From the NCBI GenBank assembly GCA_026129905.1, contig JAHCHE010000047.1:1-49436 (forward strand): a DNA stretch of 49,436 nt. Reading direction: 5' to 3'. The notes beneath the pieces were generated by a model. The model was not told the origin of the DNA and did no database searches. It saw only the letters and a program-made list of their open reading frames with translations. The DNA is from Bryobacteraceae bacterium (GTDB taxonomy: Bacteria; Acidobacteriota; Terriglobia; Bryobacterales; Bryobacteraceae). Below, piece by piece: positions 7,854-15,168 of the stretch (the first letter of the stretch is position 1; each line of letters opens with the position of its first letter). Made by a program: the position numbers and the translations under genes.

Positions 7854-9164
7854 ATGATCGACCTGAAACGACTGCCGGCTGTCCACGAGACGCTCGCGCG
7901 TTTGTCGGACCTGGCGGGCCGGTTTCCGCGGGAGCGGATCGTCGACGAGATTCGGCGCGCGACGGGCCAAATCCGCGCCGAGATCCTTTCGGGCGCCGAA
8001 TTGCCGTCGGTGGAAGATCGCGTGCGGCGGGCGCTGCTGGAACTCGAAGCGCCGTCGCTGCGCCGGGTGATCAACGCCACGGGGGTAGTGCTGCACACGA
8101 ACCTGGGACGCGCGCCTCTGGGCGCATGGCGTCCGATCGGCGGGTATTCGAACCTCGAGTACGATCTCGCCGCGGGCCGGCGGGGAAAGCGGGACGTTCA
8201 TTTGGAAGCTCTGCTGGTCCGCCTGTTCGGCCAGCCCGGCATCGCGGTGAATAACAATGCGGCGGCCGTTTACCTGGCGCTGCACGAACTCGCTGCCGGC
8301 CATGAGGCGATCGTCTCGCGCGGCGAACTGATCGAGATCGGAGACGGGTTTCGCATTCCCGATATCATGCAGCGGTCGGGCGCGATTCTGCGCGAGGTCG
8401 GCACGACGAACAGGACCCGGATCGAGGATTACGGGCAAGCGTTCACCGAGCGGACGCGGCTGATCCTCACCGTTCACCATAGCAACTTTCGGATCTCGGG
8501 GTTCGCCTCGCGGCCGGCGCTGGCGGAACTGGCGGCGCTGGCCAAAGAGCGGGGCGTGCCGCTGTATCAGGACCTCGGCAGCGGCTGCCTGGCGGACCTG
8601 CGGCCGTACGGCATCGACGAACCGCCGGCGGCCGCGAGTTTGCGCGAGGGCGCTGACCTGGTTTCCTTCAGCGGCGACAAACTGATGGGCGGGCCGCAGG
8701 CGGGGATCGTCGCGGGCCGGCCGGACCTGGTCGCACGGCTGCGGCGCAACCCGATGTATCGCGCGCTGCGACTGGACAAGCTCATCTGCCAGGCGCTGGA
8801 GGAGACGCTCCGCAACGTGGTGCTGGAACGGTGGGACCGCATTCCGGCGCTGCGGATGATCGCTGAGAGCGCGGAGTCGATCCGGCGGCGGGCGGAAAAG
8901 GTGGTTGAACAGGCCCCCGGCCTCGGATGCGAGCTACGGGAGGGGCAATCGGTGATTGGAGGCGGTTCGACGCCGGAGCAGTCGATTCCCACGTGGCTCA
9001 TCGCGATCGGCGGCGAAGGCGTGGCCGCGAGAGAGGAGCAGCTTCGAAGGAACGCGCCGCCAGTGATCGCGCGGATACAAGAAGGCTGCCTGTTGATCGA
9101 TCTGCGAACGGTGTTTCCGGATGAAGAAGCCGAGCTGACGGCGGCGCTTCAGGCTCTTTCCTGA
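7854..9164 (+). CDS. selA: L-seryl-tRNA(Sec) selenium transferase
   Basis: 436 residues, fold-type I PLP enzyme with SelA signatures: RRVINATGVVLHTNLGRAPL (about 71-90), the FGQPGIAVNNNAAAVYL segment, and SFSGDKLMGGPQAG with the PLP lysine at K276. SelA converts Ser-tRNA(Sec) to Sec-tRNA(Sec) using selenophosphate. The full length and intact lysine indicate a functional enzyme. No selB, selC or selD was recognised in the window. SelA-like paralogues with other roles exist, but the N-terminal domain is SelA-like here. The 3' end overlaps the convergent efp gene by 16 bases. Confidence 0.9.
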   Translation: MIDLKRLPAVHETLARLSDLAGRFPRERIVDEIRRATGQIRAEILSGAELPSVEDRVRRALLELEAPSLRRVINATGVVLHTNLGRAPLGAWRPIGGYSNLEYDLAAGRRGKRDVHLEALLVRLFGQPGIAVNNNAAAVYLALHELAAGHEAIVSRGELIEIGDGFRIPDIMQRSGAILREVGTTNRTRIEDYGQAFTERTRLILTVHHSNFRISGFASRPALAELAALAKERGVPLYQDLGSGCLADLRPYGIDEPPAAASLREGADLVSFSGDKLMGGPQAGIVAGRPDLVARLRRNPMYRALRLDKLICQALEETLRNVVLERWDRIPALRMIAESAESIRRRAEKVVEQAPGLGCELREGQSVIGGGSTPEQSIPTWLIAIGGEGVAAREEQLRRNAPPVIARIQEGCLLIDLRTVFPDEEAELTAALQALS

Positions 9165-9706
9165 TAGACGCCTTCGGAGGTACTGACGCGAATTTTCTCG
9201 CCCTGGTTGATGAACGGCGGCACCTGTACGACAAGGCCGGTTTCGAGCTTGGCGGGCTTCGTCACGTTGGATACGGTTGCGCCCTTCAATCCGGGTTCGG
9301 TCTCGACGACGACCATGTCGACGGTGGGGGGCAGATCCACGTTGATCGCCTTGCCTTCGTAGAACTCGACCTTCACCTTGAGCTGGGGGATCAGAAAGTT
9401 GACGGCATCGCCCAGCAGATCGGCGTCGAGGTGAACCTGATTGAAGTCCTCCGTGTTCATGAAGTAATACGCGCCGCCGTCCTGGTACAGGAACTCCATC
9501 TCCTGTTCATCGAGGAAGGCGCGCTCAATCATGTCGGTGGAGGAAAAGCGGTGGTCGATCATCGCTCCGTTGCGGAGATTGCGCAGTTTGGCCTGCACGA
9601 ATCCACGGAGGTTTCCGGGCGTGCGGTGCTCGGTTCTGAAAACGGAAAACAGCTCGCCGTTGAAGGAGACGATCATCCCCGGGCGCATCTGCGTAGCCTG
9701 AATCAT
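9149..9706 (-). CDS. efp: translation elongation factor P with atypical loop tip
   Basis: 185 residues, the normal EF-P size, with three beta-barrel domains. Domain I has MRPGMIVSFNGELFSV, domain II the FSSTDMIERAFLDEQEMEFLY block, and domain III ends GLVVQVPPFINQGEKIRVST (about 160-180). EF-P relieves ribosome stalling at polyproline. The loop that reaches the peptidyl-transferase centre reads TPGNLRG (29-35). The residue aligned with E. coli Lys34 is therefore Asn32, with Arg34 two residues on, so neither beta-lysylation at a lysine nor rhamnosylation at an arginine of that position is expected. The gene converges on selA. Confidence 0.95.
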   Translation of the reverse strand: MIQATQMRPGMIVSFNGELFSVFRTEHRTPGNLRGFVQAKLRNLRNGAMIDHRFSSTDMIERAFLDEQEMEFLYQDGGAYYFMNTEDFNQVHLDADLLGDAVNFLIPQLKVKVEFYEGKAINVDLPPTVDMVVVETEPGLKGATVSNVTKPAKLETGLVVQVPPFINQGEKIRVSTSEGVYQERA

Positions 9707-9812
9707 AGCGGTCTTATTGCCCTAATAACCAGAGATTTTGAAGGAAGCTTCATTTTAGCAAACGGCCGGGAAGCGCGGGGCAGTTCGCCAGCATGGCCGT
9801 CGTGTTTCGGGT

Positions 9813-10517
9813 ATGCTGACAACCATGCGCGTCCTTGTCTTCCGCCACATAGGGATGGAGCATCTTGGACTGATCGCGCCGCAACTGGAGGCGGCTGGCG
9901 TCGATTACGATTACGTCGACCTGTATCGCGATCCGGCCGCGCCGGTCGATCTGCAGGACGCCGGCGGCTTCATCTTCCTGGGCGGCCCCATGTCGGCGAA
10001 CGACGAGCTACCGTACCTACGCCGCGAACTCGGCTACATCGAGATGGCGCTGGTCGCCGGACGGCCGGTCCTCGGCCTGTGTCTGGGCGCGCAGTTAATC
10101 GCCAAAGCGCTGGGCGCGAAGGTGTATCCGAACCCGGTGAAGGAGATCGGCTGGGGAACGATCCATCGAACCGAGGCGGGGCATCGCGACACGCTGCTCG
10201 GGAGCTTCGACGATCCCGAGACCGTGCTCCACTGGCATGGCGAGACGTTCGATCTGCCGACCGCGGCCACGTGGCTGGCGTACTCCGACAATTGCCGCCA
10301 CCAGGCGTTCCGCTACGGCTCCAACGTGTACGGCCTTCAGTTTCATCTGGAGGCGACGCCTGATATGGTCTGGGAGTGGACGCAGGCCGCAGTCAACCGG
10401 GAGGACGTTCTCGGGCTCGACGAGCCGGTGGATCCCGCCGCTCACCAGGACCGCATGCAGGAACTCTCCGCCGCGGTCTTCGGCACCTGGACCGGGCTGC
10501 TGAACCGGCGCGGCTGA
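9813..10517 (+). CDS. class I glutamine amidotransferase (GATase1)-like protein
   Basis: 234 residues, a stand-alone triad GATase1 domain. The oxyanion-strand FLGGPMSAND, nucleophile elbow LGLCLGAQLIA (Cys at about 93) and GLQFHLEATPD supply the Cys-His-Glu triad. Proteins of this GuaA-like type often hydrolyse glutamine or gamma-glutamyl compounds, or work with a separate synthetase. No synthetase is adjacent, so the acceptor is unknown. A second ATG at 9825 (MRVLVFRH) may be the true start, since family members begin there. It is transcribed divergently from efp, 106 bases apart. Confidence 0.85.
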   Translation: MLTTMRVLVFRHIGMEHLGLIAPQLEAAGVDYDYVDLYRDPAAPVDLQDAGGFIFLGGPMSANDELPYLRRELGYIEMALVAGRPVLGLCLGAQLIAKALGAKVYPNPVKEIGWGTIHRTEAGHRDTLLGSFDDPETVLHWHGETFDLPTAATWLAYSDNCRHQAFRYGSNVYGLQFHLEATPDMVWEWTQAAVNREDVLGLDEPVDPAAHQDRMQELSAAVFGTWTGLLNRRG

Positions 10518-10536
10518 AGCCGGCGGGCGGCCGGCT
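10518..10536 (+). terminator. GC hairpin after the amidotransferase gene
   Basis: AGCCGGC (10518-10524) and GCCGGCT (10530-10536) form a seven-pair stem with a five-base loop directly after the stop codon. A second small GGGG/CCCC stem follows near 10550. There is no T-run, so intrinsic termination would be weak. It separates this gene from the Rrf2 promoter. Confidence 0.35.
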
Positions 10537-10583
10537 CGAGCACTACCGGGGCTTTCCCCAGGGGCTGTACTCTGAAACTCCGG

Positions 10584-10617
10584 TTGCTTTCGCGGTAACA
10601 TCCTATTAAGATATGTT
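10584..10617 (+). promoter_or_regulatory. sigma-70 promoter with overlapping palindrome upstream of the Rrf2 gene
   Basis: TTGCTT (10584-10589) and TAAGAT (10607-10612) are 17 bases apart, a good housekeeping promoter for the rrf2-clpP pair. The -10 element sits inside an inverted repeat AACAT (10597-10601) / ATGTT (10613-10617) centred on 10607. That is the position expected for an autorepressor. Rrf2 regulators such as IscR commonly bind AT-rich palindromes overlapping their own promoter. Confidence 0.55.
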
Positions 10618-10652
10618 TGTACTATTCGGATGAGGAAATCGAGGGGAGGCCC

Positions 10653-11108
10653 ATGATCTACTCGCGCTCCGCGGAATATGCAATCCGCGCTTTCGTGTAC
10701 CTGGCCGACGTGCCGGACGGCAAGTACGCCATGGTCAAGAACATCGCCGAGGAATCGGAAATTCCGACCCACTTCCTGGCAAAGATCTTGCAGCAGCTCG
10801 CCCGGAAGGGCTTTTTGCGTTCCAGCAAAGGGCCGACGGGTGGATTTTCCCTGCGGAAAACCCCGGGAGACATCTCCCTGTTGGAACTTGTGGATGCCAT
10901 TGACGGTCTCGCCGAATATGAGCGCTGCCCCAGCGGTATGACCGAGTGCAACGACGAAGCGCAGTGCGGCATGCACGAAAGCTGGAAGGAGCTGCGGTCG
11001 CGTATCATAGGTTATTTGGAGGAGACGTCGATCGCGGACGTGGCGTTGTCGCTTCAGCAGAAGCGGGAGGCGCTGTCCAAACAGGCAAAACGGCGCCGCA
11101 AGAAGTAA
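10653..11108 (+). CDS. Rrf2 family regulator with three-cysteine cluster motif
   Basis: 151 residues from the start at 10653, which has AGGGGAGG four bases upstream. The Rrf2 winged helix begins [14 protein letters not shown]; the recognition part is [18 protein letters not shown] and the wing [13 protein letters not shown]. Cys92, Cys99 and Cys105 (C-x6-C-x5-C, then His108) resemble the Fe-S ligands of IscR and NsrR, where the spacing is slightly different. The C-terminal tail is lysine/arginine-rich. It probably senses iron-sulfur status, oxidative stress or nitric oxide. clpP starts 50 bases downstream on the same strand, so the two are likely co-transcribed. Confidence 0.9.
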   Translation: MIYSRSAEYAIRAFVYLADVPDGKYAMVKNIAEESEIPTHFLAKILQQLARKGFLRSSKGPTGGFSLRKTPGDISLLELVDAIDGLAEYERCPSGMTECNDEAQCGMHESWKELRSRIIGYLEETSIADVALSLQQKREALSKQAKRRRKK

Positions 11109-11158
11109 CGGGTTCCGGAGCGGCCGGATCGGCGACGTCTCCTTCGGGGAGGCGATTC

Positions 11159-11773
11159 ATGGGCAGTTCGGTTCTGGTCCCGATGGTGGTCGAGCAGACC
11201 TCCAGGGGTGAACGGGCGTTCGACATTTACTCGCGCCTGCTGAAAGAGAACATCATTTTTCTGGGCACGCCGATCGACGATAACGTGGCCAACCTGATCA
11301 TCGCGCAGATGCTGTTTCTGGCGGCGGAGGATCCGGAGAAAGACATTTCCCTGTACATCAACTCCCCGGGCGGGTCGATTACGGCCGGGCTGGCGATCCT
11401 GGATACGATGCGGCTGGTGGAACCGGACATCGTTACCTACTGCGTGGGCCAGGCCGCCTCGATGGGGGCGGTGCTGCTCGCTTCGGGGGCCCGGGGCAAA
11501 CGCTACAGCCTGCCGCATTCCCGGATTCTGATCCATCAGCCGTCGATGAGCGGGCTGGCGGGGGCCGCCGCCGACATCGACATCCATGCGCGTGAGATCC
11601 TGCGCATGCGCGAGACGCTGAATCGCATCCTGGCGGAAGCCACGGGTCAGGAAGTCGACCGGGTTTCGCGCGACGTCGATCGCGATTACATCATGGACCC
11701 GCAGCAGGCCCTCGAGTACGGGATGATCGACCGCATCATCGCCACTCGCGAGGGGCAGCCGGTACCGGTGTAG
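11159..11773 (+). CDS. clpP: ATP-dependent Clp protease proteolytic subunit
   Basis: 204 residues. Ser101 in [11 protein letters not shown], His126 in LIHQPS and Asp176 in the DVDRDYIM segment form the catalytic triad, and [11 protein letters not shown] and [13 protein letters not shown] are diagnostic. The start at 11159 gives [28 protein letters not shown] and has GGGGAGG six bases upstream. ClpP forms the barrel peptidase that works with ClpX or ClpA/C. Neither clpX nor tig is adjacent, unlike the usual tig-clpP-clpX order. The gene instead follows an Rrf2 regulator, so this may be a second ClpP under redox or Fe-S control. Confidence 0.94.
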   Translation: MGSSVLVPMVVEQTSRGERAFDIYSRLLKENIIFLGTPIDDNVANLIIAQMLFLAAEDPEKDISLYINSPGGSITAGLAILDTMRLVEPDIVTYCVGQAASMGAVLLASGARGKRYSLPHSRILIHQPSMSGLAGAAADIDIHAREILRMRETLNRILAEATGQEVDRVSRDVDRDYIMDPQQALEYGMIDRIIATREGQPVPV

Positions 11774-11812
11774 CCGGGCTGACAGTCAACAATCTCTCAT
11801 TAACGCCGGTGC

Positions 11813-11923
11813 GGGGCAGGACCGAGGGTGGACCTGTGGCGTGAGGCGGGGTGTCAGGCTGTACTGGCGGGACTGGGAGTCCCGCGCAGCCTGGGAGGCT
11901 GCCCCGCCCCACCGGGGGGCAGG
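11813..11923. repeat. dispersed palindromic repeat cluster (family GGGGCAGG/CCTGCCCC)
   Basis: GGGGCAGG occurs at 11813-11820 and 11916-11923, and CTGCCCC at 11899-11905. Between them are two tight hairpins, both with loop GGG: GCGGGACT/AGTCCCGC (11867-11874 and 11878-11885) and GCAGCCT/AGGCTGC (11886-11892 and 11896-11902). CTGCCCC (11899-11905) can also pair with GGGGCAG (11916-11922). The element fills the 192-base gap between the convergent clpP and DMF-like genes and could act as a bidirectional terminator or a mobile palindromic repeat. Confidence 0.65.
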
Positions 11924-11965
11924 AACCGGGACAGGAGACCTCTCTTGAGATCAGGGGTCGGGCCG

Positions 11966-13594
11966 TTACGTTTCCGAATCCGAGAGGAATCGGTGGATGA
12001 CGTTGGCGGTTACAGCCGAGACGACGGGATCGGGAAACAAAGCGGAGACCCAGGTGATGGAGCCGACGGCGAAGACCGCGCCGCCGGAGGCCGTTTCGTG
12101 GAGGGTGAGTTCGGAACCTCCGTCGTCCGGATTGATTCCCTTCGCGAGAAGCCGCGTTTCGGGCGGGGAGGAGGGGCTGCGCTTGTCCGTCTCGTGGCCC
12201 GAGGCGCCGCCAGGGATGCGCTCGTGCAGCGTTTGTTCGCCGAACAGATCGCCGTCGCGGACGCCGGTCCCGTGAAAGACCCAGTGGCCGGCGTCGAGGA
12301 CGCGGTAGGGCGCGGCGGTCATGATGCCGGAGGAAGTGCAAACCACGCCGAGGAGGCGGGCCTCGGATTCCAGGGTGCGGTGCATGCGGCTCTCGTACAC
12401 GATGGCGCCGTCGGCGGAGCGGCCGCCCAGCTCGCCTTCGAGGCTGCGGAGGTGCGTGAGGCAGCGCATCGTACCATCGCCGGCGAGCGTCACTTCGCAA
12501 TTGAGGCCGTTGCCGCCGAGGTACATCAGTCTCCCGCCGCGTTCGAAGACCCAGGATTTGACGGACAGGTACATCTCGCGGGTCCAATATTCGGGGTGGA
12601 CGGCGAGGACCAGGACGCGGTAATCGTCCAGACGCAAGGCGCCAGTGTGAAGCTGGGCCTCGGCGTAGAGATCGTAAGCGATGCGTTGGCGCTCCAGCCA
12701 GCCGTAGAGGCGCCACTCGCCGGGGGCCTGCCCGCATTGGATGCGGCCCTGTATGGGAGCGGTGATTTCCGGGTCGTCGAAAAGGTGGTTGCCGGGCTCG
12801 GGGCGATCGAACGATAGCGGTAGGTAGTCTTCGTCGGGGTGTTTCCAGACGCCGAAGGGCGTCGGGTCGGTATAGCGTTCGAGGTCCTGGCGGGAGTTTA
12901 CGATGGGTCGCGCAGGAAGGCGGTGCGCGTTGACGTAATTGCCACGGCCTCCGAAGTTGTTGTACGCGTTCCAGGTGTTCGTCGAAGCCACGACGGCGAC
13001 GCGGGCCTCGGGCGCGGCGGGCGCAACCAACCAGGGGAAGGAAAATGCTTGGCCGGAAGGCGTGCGCGCCCAGAGGTAGTAGAGGCCGGTGCGATTCGGG
13101 GCCTCGATCAGGGGCGGCGCGAGATAGCCTTCGGTGTTCCAGCGGGCGCCGGTTTGGGTGAAATCGGCGTCTGGGAGAACCTGGCGGTTGGCTTTGGGTC
13201 CGTGCTCGTCCACCCAGCCGATCATCCGGACGTATTCCTTCTTCAAGCCGTAACGCCAGAGAGTGAGCTGGTACGGCTCGACGGAGTGGACGCGGTATTC
13301 GGCCTTCTCGCCGGCCCGGACCCATTTCGGCCACATGTAGCCGTAGAGGGAATCGGAGAGCAGGCGGAATTGCGGGGGATCTCCGGCGCCGAGAGCGACA
13401 CGCGAGGTTTTCGAACCGTAGCCCTCGCGGGCGAGCGCGACCCGATATTCGCCGGGAGGCAGGCCGCCGTAAAAGGCGCCGCGCGGGGAAGAACGGAGGA
13501 TGAACACGTCGCCGGTGGAAAGGTTCTCAAACTCGCCCACGACGTCGTGGATGGCGAGGAACATTTCGTCGCTGACGTAGGCCAAGGGGGTCAT
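11966..13594 (-). CDS. N,N-dimethylformamidase beta-subunit-like protein
   Basis: 542 residues from the start at 13594, which overlaps the upstream stop (ATGA). The long frame upstream of it shows no similarity and is discarded. The N-terminal third is beta-rich (GDVFILRSSPRGAFYGGLPP). The C-terminal part has the signatures of the DMF large-subunit C-terminal domain: STNTWNAYNNFGGRGNY, DYRVLVLAVHPEYWTREMY, GGRLMYLGGNGLNCEV and HWVFHGTGVRDGD. Known members hydrolyse dimethylformamide in complex with a small subunit. The family is broad and no small subunit is visible, so the substrate here may be different. It is the second gene of a pair with a TAT-exported enzyme-like protein. Confidence 0.7.
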   Translation of the reverse strand: MTPLAYVSDEMFLAIHDVVGEFENLSTGDVFILRSSPRGAFYGGLPPGEYRVALAREGYGSKTSRVALGAGDPPQFRLLSDSLYGYMWPKWVRAGEKAEYRVHSVEPYQLTLWRYGLKKEYVRMIGWVDEHGPKANRQVLPDADFTQTGARWNTEGYLAPPLIEAPNRTGLYYLWARTPSGQAFSFPWLVAPAAPEARVAVVASTNTWNAYNNFGGRGNYVNAHRLPARPIVNSRQDLERYTDPTPFGVWKHPDEDYLPLSFDRPEPGNHLFDDPEITAPIQGRIQCGQAPGEWRLYGWLERQRIAYDLYAEAQLHTGALRLDDYRVLVLAVHPEYWTREMYLSVKSWVFERGGRLMYLGGNGLNCEVTLAGDGTMRCLTHLRSLEGELGGRSADGAIVYESRMHRTLESEARLLGVVCTSSGIMTAAPYRVLDAGHWVFHGTGVRDGDLFGEQTLHERIPGGASGHETDKRSPSSPPETRLLAKGINPDDGGSELTLHETASGGAVFAVGSITWVSALFPDPVVSAVTANVIHRFLSDSET

Positions 13595-14979
13595 GAAAAT
13601 CGGGTCAGGTCGGCCTGGACGTTGGCCAGGCAGCGGAGGACAAATCGGGCCTTGTCCTTTCGCGGCAGTGAGGGCAGGTGTTTCTCGAAGCCGGCGGCGA
13701 TCGTCTTCAAGTCTGCGGCGTACTCGTTGCGCTGCGCCGCGGTGAGATTCTTCGTCAAGTAAATCGGCGGGCCGGGACTGGCGCTGACGAGCGGCTCCAG
13801 GGAGATGGTTCCGGAACCAGCCTGGGGCCGGTGCTTGAAATAGGCGTCCTCGGCGGCGACGACAAGAGCGGCGAGTTCGTCGCGGACGGCCGGGCGCGGC
13901 GTTTCGAAAACCTCTTCCACGCAGGCGGGGAGATGCCGCTGCCAGCCTGTCCGCGGATCGGACAGCATCCTGCCGGCCAGGCGCATGGTGATTTCGCAGC
14001 CGGGGTTGGCGAGGATGTGGAAGAAGAACTCGCAGGCGCGGCCGCCATCGGAGAAGAGTTCCTCCAGGTGAAGGCCGACGCGTTTTGGCGTGGGGAGAAA
14101 CCAGCGATCGCGGGGCCAGTGCTGAGGAGGCTCCACCTGCGGGCCGCCGATGGTTCCGAAGTCGCAAGCGAGCGAGGCGATGAGCTTGCGGCGCCAGGCA
14201 GGGTCACGGCGGCGGCTGGTGTCGTGGACGTCGATGAGGTAGTCGATGTCGCGGCTCATTTTCGCGAGGGCCGGGAGCGCGGCAGGATCGTCGAAACGGA
14301 GGCCCCAGCTATTGACGGCGACCGTCTTGCCCGGCCACTGCTCGCGAATGTATTGGGCCACGCGGGTGTTGAGCAGGACGTGGTAATCGGCGTCGGGATA
14401 GCGGCGGCACTCGGAGCAGGAACAACGCCCCTGATCGGCCGACTGCATGCTGGCGCCGTCGATGGGGAATCGTTTGAAGACGAAGTCCACGACGCGGCGC
14501 ATCCAGGTCCAGGATTCGGGCGCCGAGGCGCACATGGCGTGCGGGTTGCCGCGGCTGAGTTCGGGATGAGCTTGGATGATGTCGTCGAAGCCCCAACTGT
14601 AGACGCCGAGTCCGGAATAGACGCGGATGCCGCGGCGGTGGGCGGCGTCGATCAGCTTTTCGACCATCGCCGCGCGGGCGCGCGGGACGGAATTCTCGAC
14701 GTCGAGCGGCCAGGCGCGCGAGACGTAGAAGCCCCAGACGGATATCTCGTTGAAGCCGACGGCGCGCATGAGGTCGAAGGTCCGCCCGTAGTCGTCGAGC
14801 AGCGTGGCGTCGAGCCGCATCGACGGCCATTCGGCGCTCGGGTCGGGCGCGGTGGCGAGGTCGGTAATCCAGCCGAGATAGCCACGACGGCGAAAGGCGG
14901 GGTTTTCCGCTGGGGCCGAGGCCGCCGCGAGCGGCACGGACGCCTTTAGGAACGATCTTCGGTTCACACGAACCGTCAT
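13591..14979 (-). CDS. TAT-exported TIM-barrel-like protein (putative glycoside hydrolase)
   Basis: 462 residues. A twin-arginine signal (NRRSFLKA at 6-13 followed by an alanine-rich stretch) directs folded export. The body reads as a (beta/alpha)8 barrel: FDLMRAVGFNEISVWGFYVS, RRGIRVYSGLGVYSWGF, DGASMQSADQGRCSCSEC with a three-cysteine cluster, and KTVAVNSWGLRF. CxCxxC at a strand end after a D/E-rich motif also occurs in bacterial proteins related to alpha-glucuronidases and DUF4838. Catalytic residues cannot be assigned by eye. There is no ribosome site; TATAAT lies right at the start codon. It is translationally coupled to the downstream DMF-like gene and divergent from the TonB receptor. 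Confidence 0.6.
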   Translation of the reverse strand: MTVRVNRRSFLKASVPLAAASAPAENPAFRRRGYLGWITDLATAPDPSAEWPSMRLDATLLDDYGRTFDLMRAVGFNEISVWGFYVSRAWPLDVENSVPRARAAMVEKLIDAAHRRGIRVYSGLGVYSWGFDDIIQAHPELSRGNPHAMCASAPESWTWMRRVVDFVFKRFPIDGASMQSADQGRCSCSECRRYPDADYHVLLNTRVAQYIREQWPGKTVAVNSWGLRFDDPAALPALAKMSRDIDYLIDVHDTSRRRDPAWRRKLIASLACDFGTIGGPQVEPPQHWPRDRWFLPTPKRVGLHLEELFSDGGRACEFFFHILANPGCEITMRLAGRMLSDPRTGWQRHLPACVEEVFETPRPAVRDELAALVVAAEDAYFKHRPQAGSGTISLEPLVSASPGPPIYLTKNLTAAQRNEYAADLKTIAAGFEKHLPSLPRKDKARFVLRCLANVQADLTRFS

Positions 14980-15099
14980 TATAGGCCGCGCCCCTCGCGT
15001 TCGGACGCATTCATTGGGCCGCGATCCGGTTCTTCGAAAATGCTGTTCAATAGGCTGAACGGCGCTGCGCCGTTATCCGTGAATTGCCGCTTTCGTCGA

Positions 15100-15129
15100 T
15101 TGACAGGCGCGGCCAATCAAACCGACAAT
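15100..15129 (+). promoter_or_regulatory. sigma-70 promoter of the TonB-dependent receptor
   Basis: A perfect TTGACA (15100-15105) is followed after 18 bases by GACAAT (15124-15129). The start codon lies 40 bases on, with AAGGAGG at 15154-15160. A small hairpin AACGGCG/CGCCGTT (15058-15064 and 15068-15074) sits just upstream and might be an operator half of unknown type. Confidence 0.5.
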
Positions 15130-15168
15130 GCTGCGACAGGGGAAGTTTCCAACAAGGAGGTACGGGAG

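Noticed and set aside
13595-14167. N-terminal extension of the DMF-like gene
   Set aside because: The extra 190 residues are Arg/Pro-rich out-of-frame reading of the upstream gene; the ATG at 13594 with ATGA overlap is the sensible start.
14979-14984. TATAAT overlapping the start codon of the TAT-exported gene
   Set aside because: A -10 element there would start transcription inside the gene, and no other start fits the TAT signal.
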